Shown here: one piece after another, positions 1 to 11,639 of the stretch
How the letters are laid out: each line of letters begins with the position of its first letter
Numbering within the stretch: position 1 is the first letter of the stretch
NCBI GenBank assembly: GCA_951799445.1
Contig: OX637293.1
Span: forward strand, 992,001-1,056,000
DNA: 64,000 nt
Direction: 5' to 3'
From: Pseudisothecium myosuroides
Lineage: Eukaryota > Streptophyta > Bryopsida > Hypnales > Lembophyllaceae
Notes under the pieces: model-generated
Databases searched by the model: none
What the model saw: only the letters and a program-made list of their open reading frames with translations
Told to the model about the DNA's origin: nothing
Translations under genes and position numbers: made by a program

Positions 1-245
1 GGGAGGCAAAAAGTGCACCGGACCCATGGCCAACATATAGACTCTTCCAATTCCGATCATTCAATAACTTTTTACCTAATCATTATTTCCCACTTTTTTT
101 TCACAACTTGGGACATGTGTCATGTATTTATTAGTTCCAACCTTGAAAATGAAAAAAAAATGCATTCGAAGCATGGTCGGAAATACATGCACCTATAGGT
201 CGGGAATGGGTCAATGGTCGGGAATGGGGGGGGTTACCTTATCAA
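1..245. repeat. Dispersed repeat, copy also at about 39290-39520
   Basis: This stretch resembles 39290-39520 (shared phrases such as gacatgtgtcatg, caaccttgaaaa, ggtcggaaatgg). No coding potential is evident; the short ORF at 13-198 has no recognisable composition. It runs straight into a second repeat that lies before it, not after it, in the 36-39 kb copy. Confidence 0.6.
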
Positions 246-660
246 GTTAATGTCAATAACACATATCTCACTAAAATTAAGTTCATATCATTTCTGTTAT
301 ACTAACATTAACTCCACATGAGGACTATAGGAGGTCTACTAACATACACTTTGTCTCACAGCTTCTTTAAAAAAAAACAAAAAAAAACAAAAAAAAACAT
401 ATACTTTGTCAAGTTAATTGGAGGGATTTATTGTGAATAATGTACAAATCGCAAAGCCTATGTTCCACATCTGGCCAAAGTGGTGTATGGAGCCTGCTCC
501 TCAGCATTTTCTAGCTTATGTGTAGGCTACACATCAGCTACCTCAATAGGGTTAGAAATAAAAGCGTTAGCCTCCACTTTGCACTCCACACCTGCCTAGA
601 CAAGGAGGGAGTTGAGTGAACCCTGCATGTGGTTTTCAATCAACAAGTGCAGCCATGCAT
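215..660. repeat. Dispersed repeat, copy at 36550-36807 plus 38308-38440
   Basis: Aligns by eye with 36550-36807 and, after skipping a 1500-bp insertion, with 38308-38440 (shared ctcactaaaattaagttcat, actccacatgaggactata, cattttctagctta). The site near 505-520 is an empty-site homologue of the hAT-like insertion at 36808. An imperfect (A)8-9C run lies at 367-400. A more diverged relative appears at about 16750-16910. Confidence 0.65.
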
Positions 661-1005
661 TTCCACTCCCTTGATATATATTGAGACCCTGATGTGGGAG
701 GTAGGATGGGACATGTTGGAGTTGTCCAACCTTAAAATGGTTTAGGAATTATGTCGCATGCGTCTTGAAACACCACCGCACAACTGCTGCTAGCCATGCA
801 AATAAAATTGAACAATATTGTTAAAAAAAAGAAACTTAAGTGAAGTCAAGTCTTGTCAAAATTCTCCTATTTCAAAATTTCCTCTTGACTAGGCATTGAC
901 ATGTACAAAATCATTGAAATATATCAATGAAAAGATAATTATAAGAAGGGAAATACAAATATTAATCCAATTGGTTTGGGACCTATTTTTGGATCAAATA
1001 AAAAC
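661..1005. other. 3' flank of SABATH1
   Basis: Non-coding. The part nearest the stop codon (about 880-1005) resembles the 3' flank of SABATH2 (50944-51080), including cattgatat and tgattttgt blocks, so the duplication that made the gene pair reached past the stop codon. Nothing else is visible in the rest. Confidence 0.5.
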
Positions 1006-4000
1006 CTATTTTCGGATCAAAACAGCCAATATGTAATTCACGGGCAATAAGCAGCTGGACACCGTCTTCTCTCGCGCAGCCATAGTAGCATTTCTCTCAT
1101 AGCGTTCAAAAAACTCATGGCATTTATCCTCACCAATATGCTCCACCATGATCGAATTCCAAAGACTCCTCATCAAATTTTTTGTAAACAGGACATATGC
1201 CTTAGGATCAACAAGAATTTGCTCTGCTTCATTTGACGCAAAGGGGCGTTGCTGCTTGATCTCACATTGCTTGATGTAGAAAACATTTGTAGACTCTACA
1301 ACTACTTTCACATTGTCCACGCTGTGACAGTAGACTGGAATGTTGAAGGTATCTCTTCTTTCTTCTTCTATTATACCCTGCAGCATTGAAACCTCTTCGA
1401 AGATTGGTAAGAAAGTCATTCAAATGTGATGGACTAGATCACCATGTTGTGCATGTGACAAAATTTTGCAAACTCGGAATCTCTTCCTTGAGTCTTTCCC
1501 CAGGGGAGAGCCTAAATAATTGATAAAACATGTAGAAAGTTTTGACGTCCAAAGAACATTGAACTTGTGTTGAAAGCAAAGATAGTATGTTACTTACTAT
1601 CATTCCAAAGACCAAAATTCCCATAGAATTTTGAAACCATAATAGTATGAAACTCATGCAAATGGGATGAGTTTGGTGAATAGTATTGCTCAAATAATTG
1701 TATCTTGTTAGTTTTTAGTCACTACAGTTGCTTTAAGGTTAAGAGTTTGAATATATATATGAGCTAAAAGATTGGTGTTGACACCCCTTTAGCCTAATAA
1801 AGTCACACTCACCCTTCACCGAGCAATAATATATGGTTCAAAAGATAAACAAGTGCTTGGTCATAAACAACATTCATTCACCGTATTTGCAAAGGTACAT
1901 AGTCTCAAGTGCACAATTCTTGTATTATATGGCCTTCATTGTAATCTCTTATAATGCATTTTAGTTCAATTTCAAGGGATATAATTTGTTTTAATGTAGA
2001 ATTTGTAGCCCTTTCTATGGGGAATCCAAAAATATAATTATATACAAAAAATAAATATTCTTTGAGTACATTCAATAATAATATTAAAAAACATTTTAAT
2101 ATTATTTTACTCTAAACAAAACATTGTGAATTATTTTAATTTTAACCTCTAAAGGTCCAAACACCGTTTTTTGGCAACATATTGATTTGGAGTAGCTCGC
2201 TACGAATGGAGTTTTTATTTTTTTTCTTAAAAAATTTCACACAACATGTGTCCAAAGAAAAACATAAAGCACAACAATTTTTATAACTTTTAACTACATG
2301 GTTAAAAAGTTCTTGCATGATATGTAGATTTTAGTGCTCGGTCGGTAACTTAGGCAATTCAAAAAACTTTTTTTTAAATCACTTTTTGAAGAAATAATTG
2401 AAAATGGTTTTCTAGATTTATATACATGAGAAGCTCTAAATCATTCCATTTTGATCATTGAGATGAAAGTTTTGAGGAGTTTTAGTTTGCGGACTGTAGT
2501 TATGGTTTTCAGAGACTCTATACCTACTCGCAAACTAAAACTCCTCAAAACTTTCATCTCATGAAACAAAATGGAATGATTCAAAGCTTCCCATGTTCAT
2601 ATAAATCTTGAAAACCAATTTCTAATTTTTATTTCTTAAGAAAATGATTTTTAAAGAAGTTTTCTGAGTTGCCCGGGCCGCCCACTGAATAATGAAAATT
2701 ACATATCATGCAATAACTTTTTAACCATGTAGTCAAAAGTTATGAAAATTGTTGCACCTTAAATCTACTCCTTAGGCACATGTTGTGTAAAATTTTCAAT
2801 TAAAAAAAATAAAATTCTTATTTGTAGTGAGTTGTCCACAATCACTATGTTGCCAAAAATCGATGATTGGACCTTTAGGGGTTAAGTTGGAGAGAACTTC
2901 AAATTATATAGATTTTTTTAAATCAGTATGCGTAGGTATATCAATTCTAACTTCATATATATTGTGAAGTTTTTTTTTTATAAATATGCAATCCAATATT
3001 TTCTACATCTCATTTTATTTAATTTTTTCTTCACCTAACTTTCTAGTCCTTTTAATCTGATATAATTTTTACAAAAGTTGTCCTCTATGCCATTTAAATG
3101 AAAATAAATCCTGCATATAATACAAGAGTTGCATACCTACTGTAGGTATATAATTATGAAAAATACTCATTTATTTCTATTTAAAGTAGAGACGATTCTA
3201 ATTAATTCTCTTTGCAAAATTGACATGAGTGAACTAGAGAATACCTCAATGACAAGTTCTTCCCAAGTTTGCTCAAAGACTTTATTGTAAGGGCTCCAAT
3301 TCACCCCCTTTTGAGGCCATTGAATCTGTGGATGGTGCTCATCCACACGACCACGAGTGTAAATGAGAACTAAACCACCTGGAACGACTTCATCTGCTCG
3401 AGATAGCAAAAAATTACAAAGATCTTGCCTCGCAGTTTGTATGTAGGCTTGCAAAGCTGCAACGTTTTTGTTATCATCTACCCACACTCTCCCCTTGGTA
3501 TAAGCGGGTGAAGATTTGTTAAACACTGCATTAGGTACCTGGACAATGAAGCAATAGCCACAACTCAGTTATGGTCCATGCAATGCATGACAAAGGCTTA
3601 ATTCAAGTCTAATACAATGAATTTATTAAGTTTGTTGTAGTTTATGTTGTGACCAACAATGAATTTGACAACGGAACTACATTTCTCAATTACATTGGTT
3701 TGTCCTATTAGTGGAGGGGAAAATTAGTATCATCTAGAAACTTAGTGTCATTTCTGCAAAAATTAGTACAATAGAGTAATATTTCAACCTACATTAAATC
3801 AAAATAGAATCTTGAGTTCAACAAATTTGTGTCACACACACTACTAAGACAAATAAGCATACTCTTTTGCAATACATCAAGAAAGCACTTCCCCATTGCT
3901 TCAGAACTGTTGCACTATAGTTTCAAATGGGGTTACACAATGTGGTATCGAAAGTATAGAGTTGCAGTACTCCAAACAATATTGCAACTTACAGTATACT

Positions 4001-4672
4001 TTCAATACTATACTGTATCGCCATTGAAACTGTACTACAACAGTACTGAGGCAATGGGGGGGCTTTCTCCCGATGAGAAGTTTTAAGAAAATGGAATCGA
4101 CAAACTGCAAGTAATGTTACCTGAGACATCCAATTAACTGAGAAGGTAGAGATTGCGACATGAAGACTTCCCCGGGGAAAGAGGCGTCCATAGAATGATC
4201 CCGCGACTGCCGTGGCATAGAAATCCTCCAAGCCCGTTTGCGTTTTTCGCCAATCCTCCAATTGAAGGAACAGAGTGTTGAAATCATTGGAAGGCAAGTC
4301 ACAGAAGAAATACTGCACCTCATCAGAAATTTTCCTCCCACTGCTCAACCCTGCTCGGCACACACTTTGGTAACAGATCTCCGCATATCGAAGAGGATTC
4401 GCACCCACGGAGCATCCGAAATCAGCCATACGAATGGCGCTCCCGCTCCAGTCCTTGAATAATTCCAGCTCCTGAATCTCTTGCTCCAAGATCGGCTTCA
4501 AGATGTTTATGGATTGAGACTGCATCAACGAGTTTCTCGTGTAGCTGAACTCTCCTGCGCCGCCTGCCATCCCAGCTGTGGCTCGTACAACCTTCATCGT
4601 TTTCTCTTCGCCTCCAGGCCTGGCCATCGTATCACCGTAAACCTCACCTCCAGCTGCTGCTGCATCATCCAT
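1006..4672 (-). CDS. SABATH-family carboxyl methyltransferase (SABATH1), three exons
   Basis: Exons read on the minus strand: 4672-4121, 3538-3245 and 1377-1006, giving 405 aa. Both introns are phase 0 with GT-AG ends (CAG|GTAACA...CCAG|GTACCT; GAG|GTATTC...CTGCAG|GGTATA). The family methylates carboxyl groups of small acids (salicylate, jasmonate, auxin, cinnamate and similar) using S-adenosylmethionine in the cytosol; the substrate here cannot be told. Visible motifs are SYTRNSLMQ at residues 43-51, the SAM loop ADFGCSVGAN at 83-92, CDLPSNDFN at 124-132, GSFYGRLFP at 158-166 and a NWMSQVP segment around the first junction, with the conserved Trp at 181. Usual family length is about 350-400 aa, so the protein looks complete. 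No stop or frameshift is seen in any exon. Intron 2 (1378-3244) is swollen by a foldback transposon, and intron 1 (3539-4120) holds a hairpin. The start is shared with SABATH2. Assignment to the family is firm; expression is not shown. Confidence 0.9.
1378..2141 (-). other. 3' part of SABATH1 intron 2
   Basis: The part next to exon 3 (about 1378-1560) is similar to the 241-bp intron 2 of SABATH2 (shared block encoding gaagagattc-like and ccatcacat-like phrases). Beyond about 1700 the sequence is AT-rich and has no counterpart in SABATH2, so it was gained by SABATH1 or lost from SABATH2. Confidence 0.5.
2146..2881. mobile_element. TTAA-flanked foldback element A1 in SABATH1 intron
   Basis: Begins CCTCTAAAGGTCCAAACACC and ends with the inverse (ggacctttagggg), with TTAA immediately outside both ends (2142-2145 and 2882-2885). 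The two halves are inverted copies over most of their length; the centre (about 2460-2565) pairs tgagatgaaagttttgagga with its complement. It is absent from the short intron 2 of SABATH2. No ORF. TTAA target choice plus C-rich inverted ends is the piggyBac pattern; the superfamily call is inference. Confidence 0.75.
3891..4060. repeat. Small hairpin MITE in SABATH1 intron 1
   Basis: Arms of about 80 bp pair imperfectly: ccccattgcttcagaactgt at the left faces the complement of acagtactgaggcaatgggg at the right. It is not recognisable in SABATH2 intron 1, which is shorter (369 against 582 bp). It may be a MITE or a source of small RNA. Confidence 0.55.
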
Positions 4673-4816
4673 AGCTAAATCAGCTCATGCAAATGCAATT
4701 CGATCGATAGTAAGTTACTGCAACGGATGACCTAAGCTTTTACATCGAAGTCGCGCTGTTTCTATCCGTGCAAACCTCAAAATGATACTGTTACAAGAAC
4801 CAGAATTTCTGATTCA

Positions 4817-5090
4817 ATGAGTTCGAGTATTCGAAGAGCAGATACCGAACACGTACGAACAGCTCATTTGAAACGCATGGAAGAACACCTGTCATTGATG
4901 TGCAGTTACCACGTTTACAGACAACACATGCTGACTTGTGTTATTAGTGAGAAAATTATGATTATCACCAAGGAACATCGCATCTTTGGCCCTTCTGTAA
5001 TGCTTCGATTTGTCAGACGTTTTATATATATTTCTGAAAAAGTCAGCATCTCTGCGTGACTTTGAATCTCAAAAACGGCTGTGCAAATGC
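4817..5090 (-). promoter_or_regulatory. Conserved upstream block of SABATH1 with TATA box
   Basis: On the minus strand this block matches the block upstream of SABATH2 (47705-47985) almost base for base in places: gaagcattaca, gggccaagatgcgatgttcct, ggtaactgca, gctgttcgtacg. It contains a TATA-like run (plus-strand tttatatatattt at 5021-5033) about 350 bp before the ATG. Conservation between the two copies is seen; promoter role is inference. Confidence 0.6.
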
Positions 5091-5221
5091 TTCTTGTGCA
5101 AGTGCACTCAGAGCAGCTCCGTCCACAGCAAACTCCAAAAACGTGACTGCGGCTGTAGCAGAAAGGCGGCGGCGGTTTAGTGTTCCACTGCATCACCGCT
5201 ATGGCTTTTTGATTTTCCTAA

Positions 5222-5614
5222 GGGCATCCCCACGCCTGGCGCTTCAAGGAGGGGCGCCGAAGGTGGGTTTGAGGAGCCCTTTTCCAAAAATCAGATTTGA
5301 GTTTGTCCTCTGCCCCATGCCTACACGGGATTGGCACTCCACAACACCCTTGAATACAGGACCCATGACTTCATAATGACAATGACAAATTTGAAATTCG
5401 AGCAAGGAGTTCGAATATAGCACCTTGTCAGAGATTGTAATGACGTCCCGATTAAAAAAAGCTTTTGCTCCTCGCCTTTTCGCAATTACAAGCCTCGAAA
5501 TAGGAGTCAAACTCCAAACCGAGCCGTGTGCAAGGTGCACCATTTCCCCGTGCATTCTTCAAATTTGTCCGTGCCCAGCCATTTCTAGGCCCTCGCAGTG
5601 CGTGCCGTGGGGCA
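5222..5614. mobile_element. Possible PIF/Harbinger-like MITE
   Basis: Left end TAA|GGGCATCCCCACGCC; right end near ccgtggggcat|TAA, which is a damaged inverse of the left end. GC-rich interior. Similar GRGCATC ends with TAA flanks recur at 25963, 47987 and 11309. The right boundary is uncertain. Confidence 0.35.
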
Positions 5615-6166
5615 TAATATATGACCTGACACAACCACTCCCTGGTTCTGTGCCATTCAGCGTGTAACTGTGGCAATGCTCTAAGCTCCGGCAATGGCTC
5701 AAACCCTTTAATTATGGAGGAATTATTCTCTTTCATGACGTCTTCAATGACAAAGTAAGTTTTATAAGACCTTGTTGAGGGATGAAGCTTAGATGCACTC
5801 TAGCTGGTAAGAAGTGGAGATGCAATTGGCCTGCAACTTCATTCTTTGAAAACCTTTTCACATTCCATATGAAGTTGATGAGAATTGGTGCAACAATATA
5901 TTTGTATATTTATCAATTTTAAAAACAGTGAATCACTTTGAAGTCATATTAAAGTCCTTTTTCATCCAAAGTTCCTTCAAAAATTCTTACTAGATGTGGA
6001 ATAGAAAACTAGCAAAAAAAAGACTACTTCTTAATCTCCAAAGTAGACAATTATTTTGCAATGTTGCAATTTGTCGGCCCCCATAGTGCGTGAAAAAACA
6101 AGGCTAACTACATGTCAGAGTTTGTATTAACTTGTCAAGAGTCTTCCATAATAAAAACAAGCAACA
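5615..6166. other. No gene seen
   Basis: AT-rich intergenic DNA. I see no exon-like reading frame, RNA gene or clear repeat ends here. Confidence 0.5.
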
Positions 6167-6170
6167 TTAA

Positions 6171-7090
6171 CCTCTAAAGGACCGGCATGCATTTTTTGGC
6201 CATATAGAAATTTTGGGCAGGTCCGTGTGACTAGAGATTTCCATATTTTAATCTGAAATTTTAAGCGCAAGGAATATCTTTCATATGCACTAAATTTCAG
6301 GACATTTGGAAATAGGAATCAAAAGTTATAGCCAAATATGTTAGTTTTTTCATAACTAGGCAGTCCGGGCAGCAAGAAAAATTTGGCAAAAATTTGATTT
6401 TTTTTTTTAGTATTTTTTTTCTTGTAGATTATATTTTTGTCTATCTGGAATGCTCTGATTCATTTCATTTGGATTTGTTATGAGAAAGTTATGGACATTC
6501 TTGTTTTTTGGGCAGTTAGAGCATCTTCTTGAAAAAAATAACTTGTAGGATTCATTTCTAAATGCTATTTTCGCAATTTTAAAAAAAATAAAAATTCTCA
6601 TGGTTTAGTTTACTTGCTAGAACAATCTCACCATTGGAATTAGTGTATTTTAATTCTATCTAAAATATATTAATGTTTTAGATTTTCCTTCTATCTCATA
6701 CCTACTTCTACTTAATAAATTTTATAGGAATGATAATTAAGTTTTTTTGAATATATTTTTTTTTCCTAGACTCTCAACTCAATTCTCCACTATAAAGATG
6801 TAAAGCACAAAACTCTGTAGTGCAAAAATTTTAAGTGAAAAATGTTTAAAGTCATAAAATCTAGTCCCGCAATGTGCTGAAGTGCTTGTTTTTTCCACTT
6901 TAAACGCAGATATCTTGCAATTTGTGCGGTCAAAAATTTTGAAATTTTTTCCACACACTTTCATACTAGTTAGGTGTAAGATCCTATGTTTAGATGTGAA
7001 AAAAAAACTTTTTTCATTTTTTTACTCCTTGCTATAGAAATGGCAGTTTTGATGGTTTTTTGGTAGAAAAAGGCCTTGGGCCATTAGGGG
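6171..7090. mobile_element. TTAA-flanked element B1 (about 920 bp)
   Basis: TTAA at 6167-6170 and 7091-7094 brackets CCTCTAAAGGACC ... ggccattagggg. It is the reverse complement of B2 at 57620-58549 along its whole length, so the two short peptide-like frames inside (minus 6779-6964, plus 57745-57930) look conserved only because the elements are copies. No transposase. Confidence 0.8.
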
Positions 7091-7234
7091 TTAAAATCTT
7101 CAAACATCCATCCTTCACTAAAGAACATGGGATTAATCACTCCTCTTGTTTTAAGTCAATTCAAAATATCCAAATTTTGAATTTGTCTTGCTCAGGGACC
7201 AAGATTATGGAGCTCTAGGATATATCTAGCTTCT

Positions 7235-7966
7235 GGGTGATTGCAAGAAAGACCGCTATAATTTTGCGTCACAATTGAAGTGACGGAGCTGTTATTGGCT
7301 ATAAATTTTGAAGTGTTAATCCGATTAACTTGAAATTTTTATTGGAGATGGCTTACTTGATACTATTTAGATACCTTATTTTTCAAAAAAATTCAAAAAT
7401 AATTTTATATTTTAATTTCAATTTAGCTAATTTGTCACACTTTACGGTTTAGGGTTTTTTAGTATTGGGGAGTGCCCAAAATTAGTGATCTAGAGCCGAA
7501 ATTTCTATGGTCTATTTCCATAGTAGGAAGTCATGTTTCTACCAAAGAAAATTTTAAAATATTTTATTTTATGTCCTCCAGATGCGTGCAAACAGGGCTT
7601 CCTTGCGCGCGCATTTCTAAACATTGAAGATGGTTTTAAGATCATTCCTTTGATGAAATCTCTTCATCATAAAGTTCTCCCAAATTGACAATTTTTAGTT
7701 TTTTTAAGAATTGCTTTTTCTATTTTTTACAAATTAAAATGTGAAAGTACCTATTTTCATGAGATTTTGTACTTTTCTAGTTCTCCTATTTAGAGAATTT
7801 TTCTACGCTTTTCCTTCATAGGGTACCTTCTTCTTAAAGGTGTGTACATTAAAAATATTTTTCACATTTTTTTTAAAAAAAATTTCGAATTATAAAGTAC
7901 TCTCCAAAAAAAATGAGTACTATGGAAAATGCTACGTTTTTCGGTTGGTCTTTCTTGCATTCACCC
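7235..7966 (-). mobile_element. GGGTGATTGC-family element F3 (732 bp)
   Basis: Ends GGGTGATTGCAAGAAAGACC and the inverse, flanked by ttct on both sides (7231-7234, 7967-7970). The interior matches F1 (54876-55605) and F2 (56193-56905) in the opposite orientation. No coding capacity. Superfamily unknown to me. Confidence 0.75.
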
Positions 7967-7970
7967 TTCT

Positions 7971-8314
7971 ACAATTGATGATTCATCTTTGCTCTCTATA
8001 ATTATTGATGGCCTTCCCCATTCCCTTCAATCCAAATATGAACATGAGGCCGAAAAACGCTTGCATTAGTATGTCAAGCTCTATTAGATGTCATTTCCTT
8101 TGACTCTTATTGTTGTGTAGGCCTTTCTTCAGCTACGGGAACTATGCTAAGTCATCAAGATTCCTTTACTAACTAGAGAATCACTATTGATTGAACAATC
8201 CACCACTAGAAAGGTGCCATTCTTATTTTTTAGGATTATGCTCGACCACTCCAAGCATGCCACCAATCAAAAGTAATTCCATCGCCATAAGGGTATACAT
8301 GTTGGGTATAATCC
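7971..8314. other. No gene seen
   Basis: Unremarkable AT-rich spacer between transposon copies. Confidence 0.5.
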
Positions 8315-8318
8315 TTAA

Positions 8319-8760
8319 GGGATCAAGGCCATTTTTTTGGTCAAAAACCACTCAAAATTGCCATTTTTGCTAATCTCATCCAAGAAAAAAAAAATGGATT
8401 TAAAAAAAAATTGAACCATGTAATCTTAAACTTTACTTATTTGAAATCATGTAGTAAGAATTTTATGGAGTTTGATAGTACAAATTGGAAGATATTAGCA
8501 TTCAAAGTTGGAATTTTTTTTCCAAACATTGTCTTGCAATTTCAATGATTTTTACCGTGATTTATAGAAATTTTTTGCACTAAAGATTTTGATTAAAAAA
8601 AATTGTGTTGAAGAATTGAGTAGAAAGTTTAAGAAAAAAAAATTCAAATAAAAAACACTTGGTTTTATTCTTTAGAAAATTATTAAGTAGAAGTAGATCC
8701 AAGATTGAAAGAAAACCTAAATCTTTAATAGCTCTAAGATGGGATTGATTCACATTTAAT
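8319..8760. mobile_element. Partial B-family element
   Basis: Matches the left part of B2 at 57620 onward (ggccatttttttggtc, attattaagtagaagtag blocks). It is cut off at about 8760, where element C1 begins, so it lacks a right end. Diverged and without ORFs. Confidence 0.55.
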
Positions 8761-9727
8761 AAAGCCCTAAAAGCCCATTCCAAGGCCATCTTGGGTTTAA
8801 AAACATCATTGTTTTTCAAGTATTGTAGATCTATATGTCACTAAGGTATAGAAATCTCAATTGTACAATCTTGTAGTGTACGTATTGTAAATGAAGTGAA
8901 TCAAATTTGGAGTCATTTGGTCACATAGATTGCAAGATTATAATATTTTAGTGTTGAAAAAAGATGCTGAGATTTTCCTAGCAATACATTTGGAGGTAAA
9001 ATTTGATTTCTAAACCTTCTCAAACGAAAAAAATATAAATTATAAAGTCATTCAAAATCAAACTATACAAACAAATTGGTAAAAGAAAATATCATTCAAT
9101 TGACTAATTGTATTTGCAAAATGGCTTTGAAGTGTCAAAAAATAGCAAGAAAAGTTGCAAACAACACATTTGAGGCTGAACCTCTTTCTACTAAAATGCT
9201 TGTGAGTCACTCATAACTTTTTGGGTTTAGCCATAGAAACTAGACTAATATGTGCAACTTTGACAAGAAAATATATTGGAAACAGACATTGTACAAAGAA
9301 GGAACAAGCTGCCAAAGTTCATTGTAATCCAAAAATATTGAGATTTTGAACTTCAACTTGCTCCCAAACATTTGAAACAACTTGGATTGATATAAATGTT
9401 TACCACAAAAACTAGATTGCAAGGAAACATAATCTTACAAATTTGATTGAAAACAAACATTCGATGAAGGAAATACAAGCCCTTGAAGTTGCAGCCATCA
9501 AATGCAGTTTGATGAACTCAAATTGAACCTATGAACTTCAATTGTCTTTCAAAAAATCAGTAAATCTTGGATTGATCTAAAATTTTTACCACACAAACTA
9601 AAAAATAGAGTGCAAATTTTTCAACAAGCTTTTATTGAATTTGGACATTGGATACAAAAGTTACAACACTTTGAATTGGACTTGAAACTATGTGAGGACA
9701 CTTTTGGTCCCTTGGGGCGTTTAGGGG
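8761..9727 (+). mobile_element. C-family element C1, right end TTAA-flanked
   Basis: Same orientation and order as C2 (46399-47371): both start with aaggccat-tt-tgggtt followed by aaacatca and end with gaattggacttgaaact then gaggacacttttgg. The right end is gtttagggg|TTAA (TTAA at 9728-9731). The left end is damaged where it meets the partial B element. Confidence 0.7.
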
Positions 9728-9812
9728 TTAAGTTGAGTAATGGTTACATTTTGGAACCTTGTGCATACTTTTTGCATGCCATAGTGCTTGTTTTTGGTAA
9801 AACCATATCTCT

Positions 9813-9942
9813 CACTATAAAAAAACAAGAATATAATGACTGTATGTACAACAATGATTGTAAAATGTAGTCATTATGGACAAAAAATGACTACAACAGT
9901 CATTGTATTCAAGTCATTTATACCCTTGTTTTTTTTGTAGTG
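9813..9942. mobile_element. CACTA-type MITE (130 bp)
   Basis: Ends CACTATAAAAAAACAAG and, inverted, CACTACAAAAAAAACAAG, continuing as a long stem (aatgactg, gtagtcatt). Flanking trinucleotides are tct and ttt, compatible with a worn 3-bp CACTA duplication. Non-coding. Confidence 0.65.
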
Positions 9943-11308
9943 TTTTTAAGACTGTGCATGTGTAGATTTTGCAATGCCTATGATCAAGAATAGGTGCCTA
10001 TGGCAAAATTCTTTGAAAATTCATGAGTAATTCAAAAATGCTCCAAAAAATATGAAACCACTTGTGTTAGACTTCGCATCAATTTTTCTTCAAGTAAAAT
10101 ATAAGGGAAAATACTTCTGTACATCTAAAACCCATCAAAAAATTGCAATAGAATTCCATTTGTCTCAAAAAAAATAAAAAATAAAAAAAACAAAAAAATC
10201 CATCAAAAAGGTTGTGAGTCACCACATTTGCTTACAATTTAGAATTAGAGAAAATTATACAATTTAGATGAAATTATTAGCTGGAAATTATTAATTGTAT
10301 GAATTCAAACTATAATCATGAACTAATGAATTTTCTAATAGGTAGACATGGGAATTCTATAACAAAGGTATGAACTTTAGGAATTGTGATTATGTGAAAA
10401 TGATGTAGAAATTTTAGAGAAAAATTCAAAATCTTAAATCAAAAAGACATTAAGTAAAAAAGGAGAATTTAATTAAGATAGGTAATATGGTTAAATGTGG
10501 AAAAATTGAAAATAAAATACTATATGGAAAAATTTGCATAAAAAATGATTTGAAAATTAAAATTGCAAAGACAAAACATACAAAACAAATTAGTAAAGTA
10601 AACACAACTATGAGATCACTACCATTGTCGAAGAATGTAAAATAGCAAAAAAACAATAAATTAGAGAGGTTCATAGTAAAGTAGTGCATTTTACAATAAA
10701 TTAGGGTGATTTCCTGCAATTTTAGTGTAATTTTCAATAGATGAATGTAGGGATGAAATTTTAATGGATGAATCTCTAAACTAACAATTCTTAGGGTGGA
10801 AGATTAGAGTTAAAAGATCTCTTGTTTTTTTCTCTCTTTTTCCTTTGTATGTGTTTTTAAAAGAGCTTGAAAGGAATGGTGAAATAAAAATGATAGGAAG
10901 ATGATTACAATGAGTTAGAAGTAAGGGTAGAAACAATTTGTCAAGTAGGTCTCACATTCTTGGGTGCAGATTTAGTGGAAATGCTTGATTGGATCTAGAT
11001 CTAGATCTTAGAGTGTGGAAGGAAATTGAAAGCAATGATTAGGGTATAATTTTTGGTGACTTGGGAGGCGGTTTATATGCATTAGGATGAGCTAATTGGT
11101 GTAAATGGGGTTTTGAATTGAGATTAGGGCTGGTTGGATCTAGAAGTTGCATAGTTAGATAATAGTCAAGCAATCTAGGCAGAACAAATTCTAAAAAAGA
11201 ACTAGATAATCAATGTTGTAACCTGACGAAACAAAGTGAAGTACATTTGAGAATTAGCTTCAACAGAAGATGTGAATTGGAGTGCGAACTGACCAAATGA
11301 CGAGCTAA
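9943..11308. other. No gene seen
   Basis: AT-rich DNA without exon-like frames. A segment near 10015-10090 recurs at 19740-19815 (aaaaatatgaaaccacttgtg). The frame at 10450-10737 on the minus strand is low-complexity and unconvincing. Confidence 0.5.
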
Positions 11309-11639
11309 GAGCATCGCCACCCATTCATGGAGAGGCTCCCCGGCTGGGGCTTAAGCGGGGCCGGTGAGCAAACCGTGGGCCACCGCGGACCTAGCCCAAA
11401 AGAAAAAGTGTCTGGTCACTCTAAAATTGACCCTCCGAACGACAGGCCCCCATGCTCGAGATACAATTGACAATGAACAAATCAATTATGTCAGTGCGTG
11501 TTAACTCCTCTTTTGCATTGAATCTCCTCTTCATTTGTATGATCCCGTGTGAGTTTAATATTTTATTTGTATTTTCTTAATGACAACTTCCGGTTTTCTT
11601 ATTGTCCCCGAAAAAGTAGCCAAATCCATCAAATACAAT

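Noticed and set aside
6407..6964. Short peptides conserved between 6.4-7.0 kb and 57.7-57.9 kb
   Set aside because: They are conserved because B1 and B2 are copies of one non-coding element; other copies do not keep the frames.
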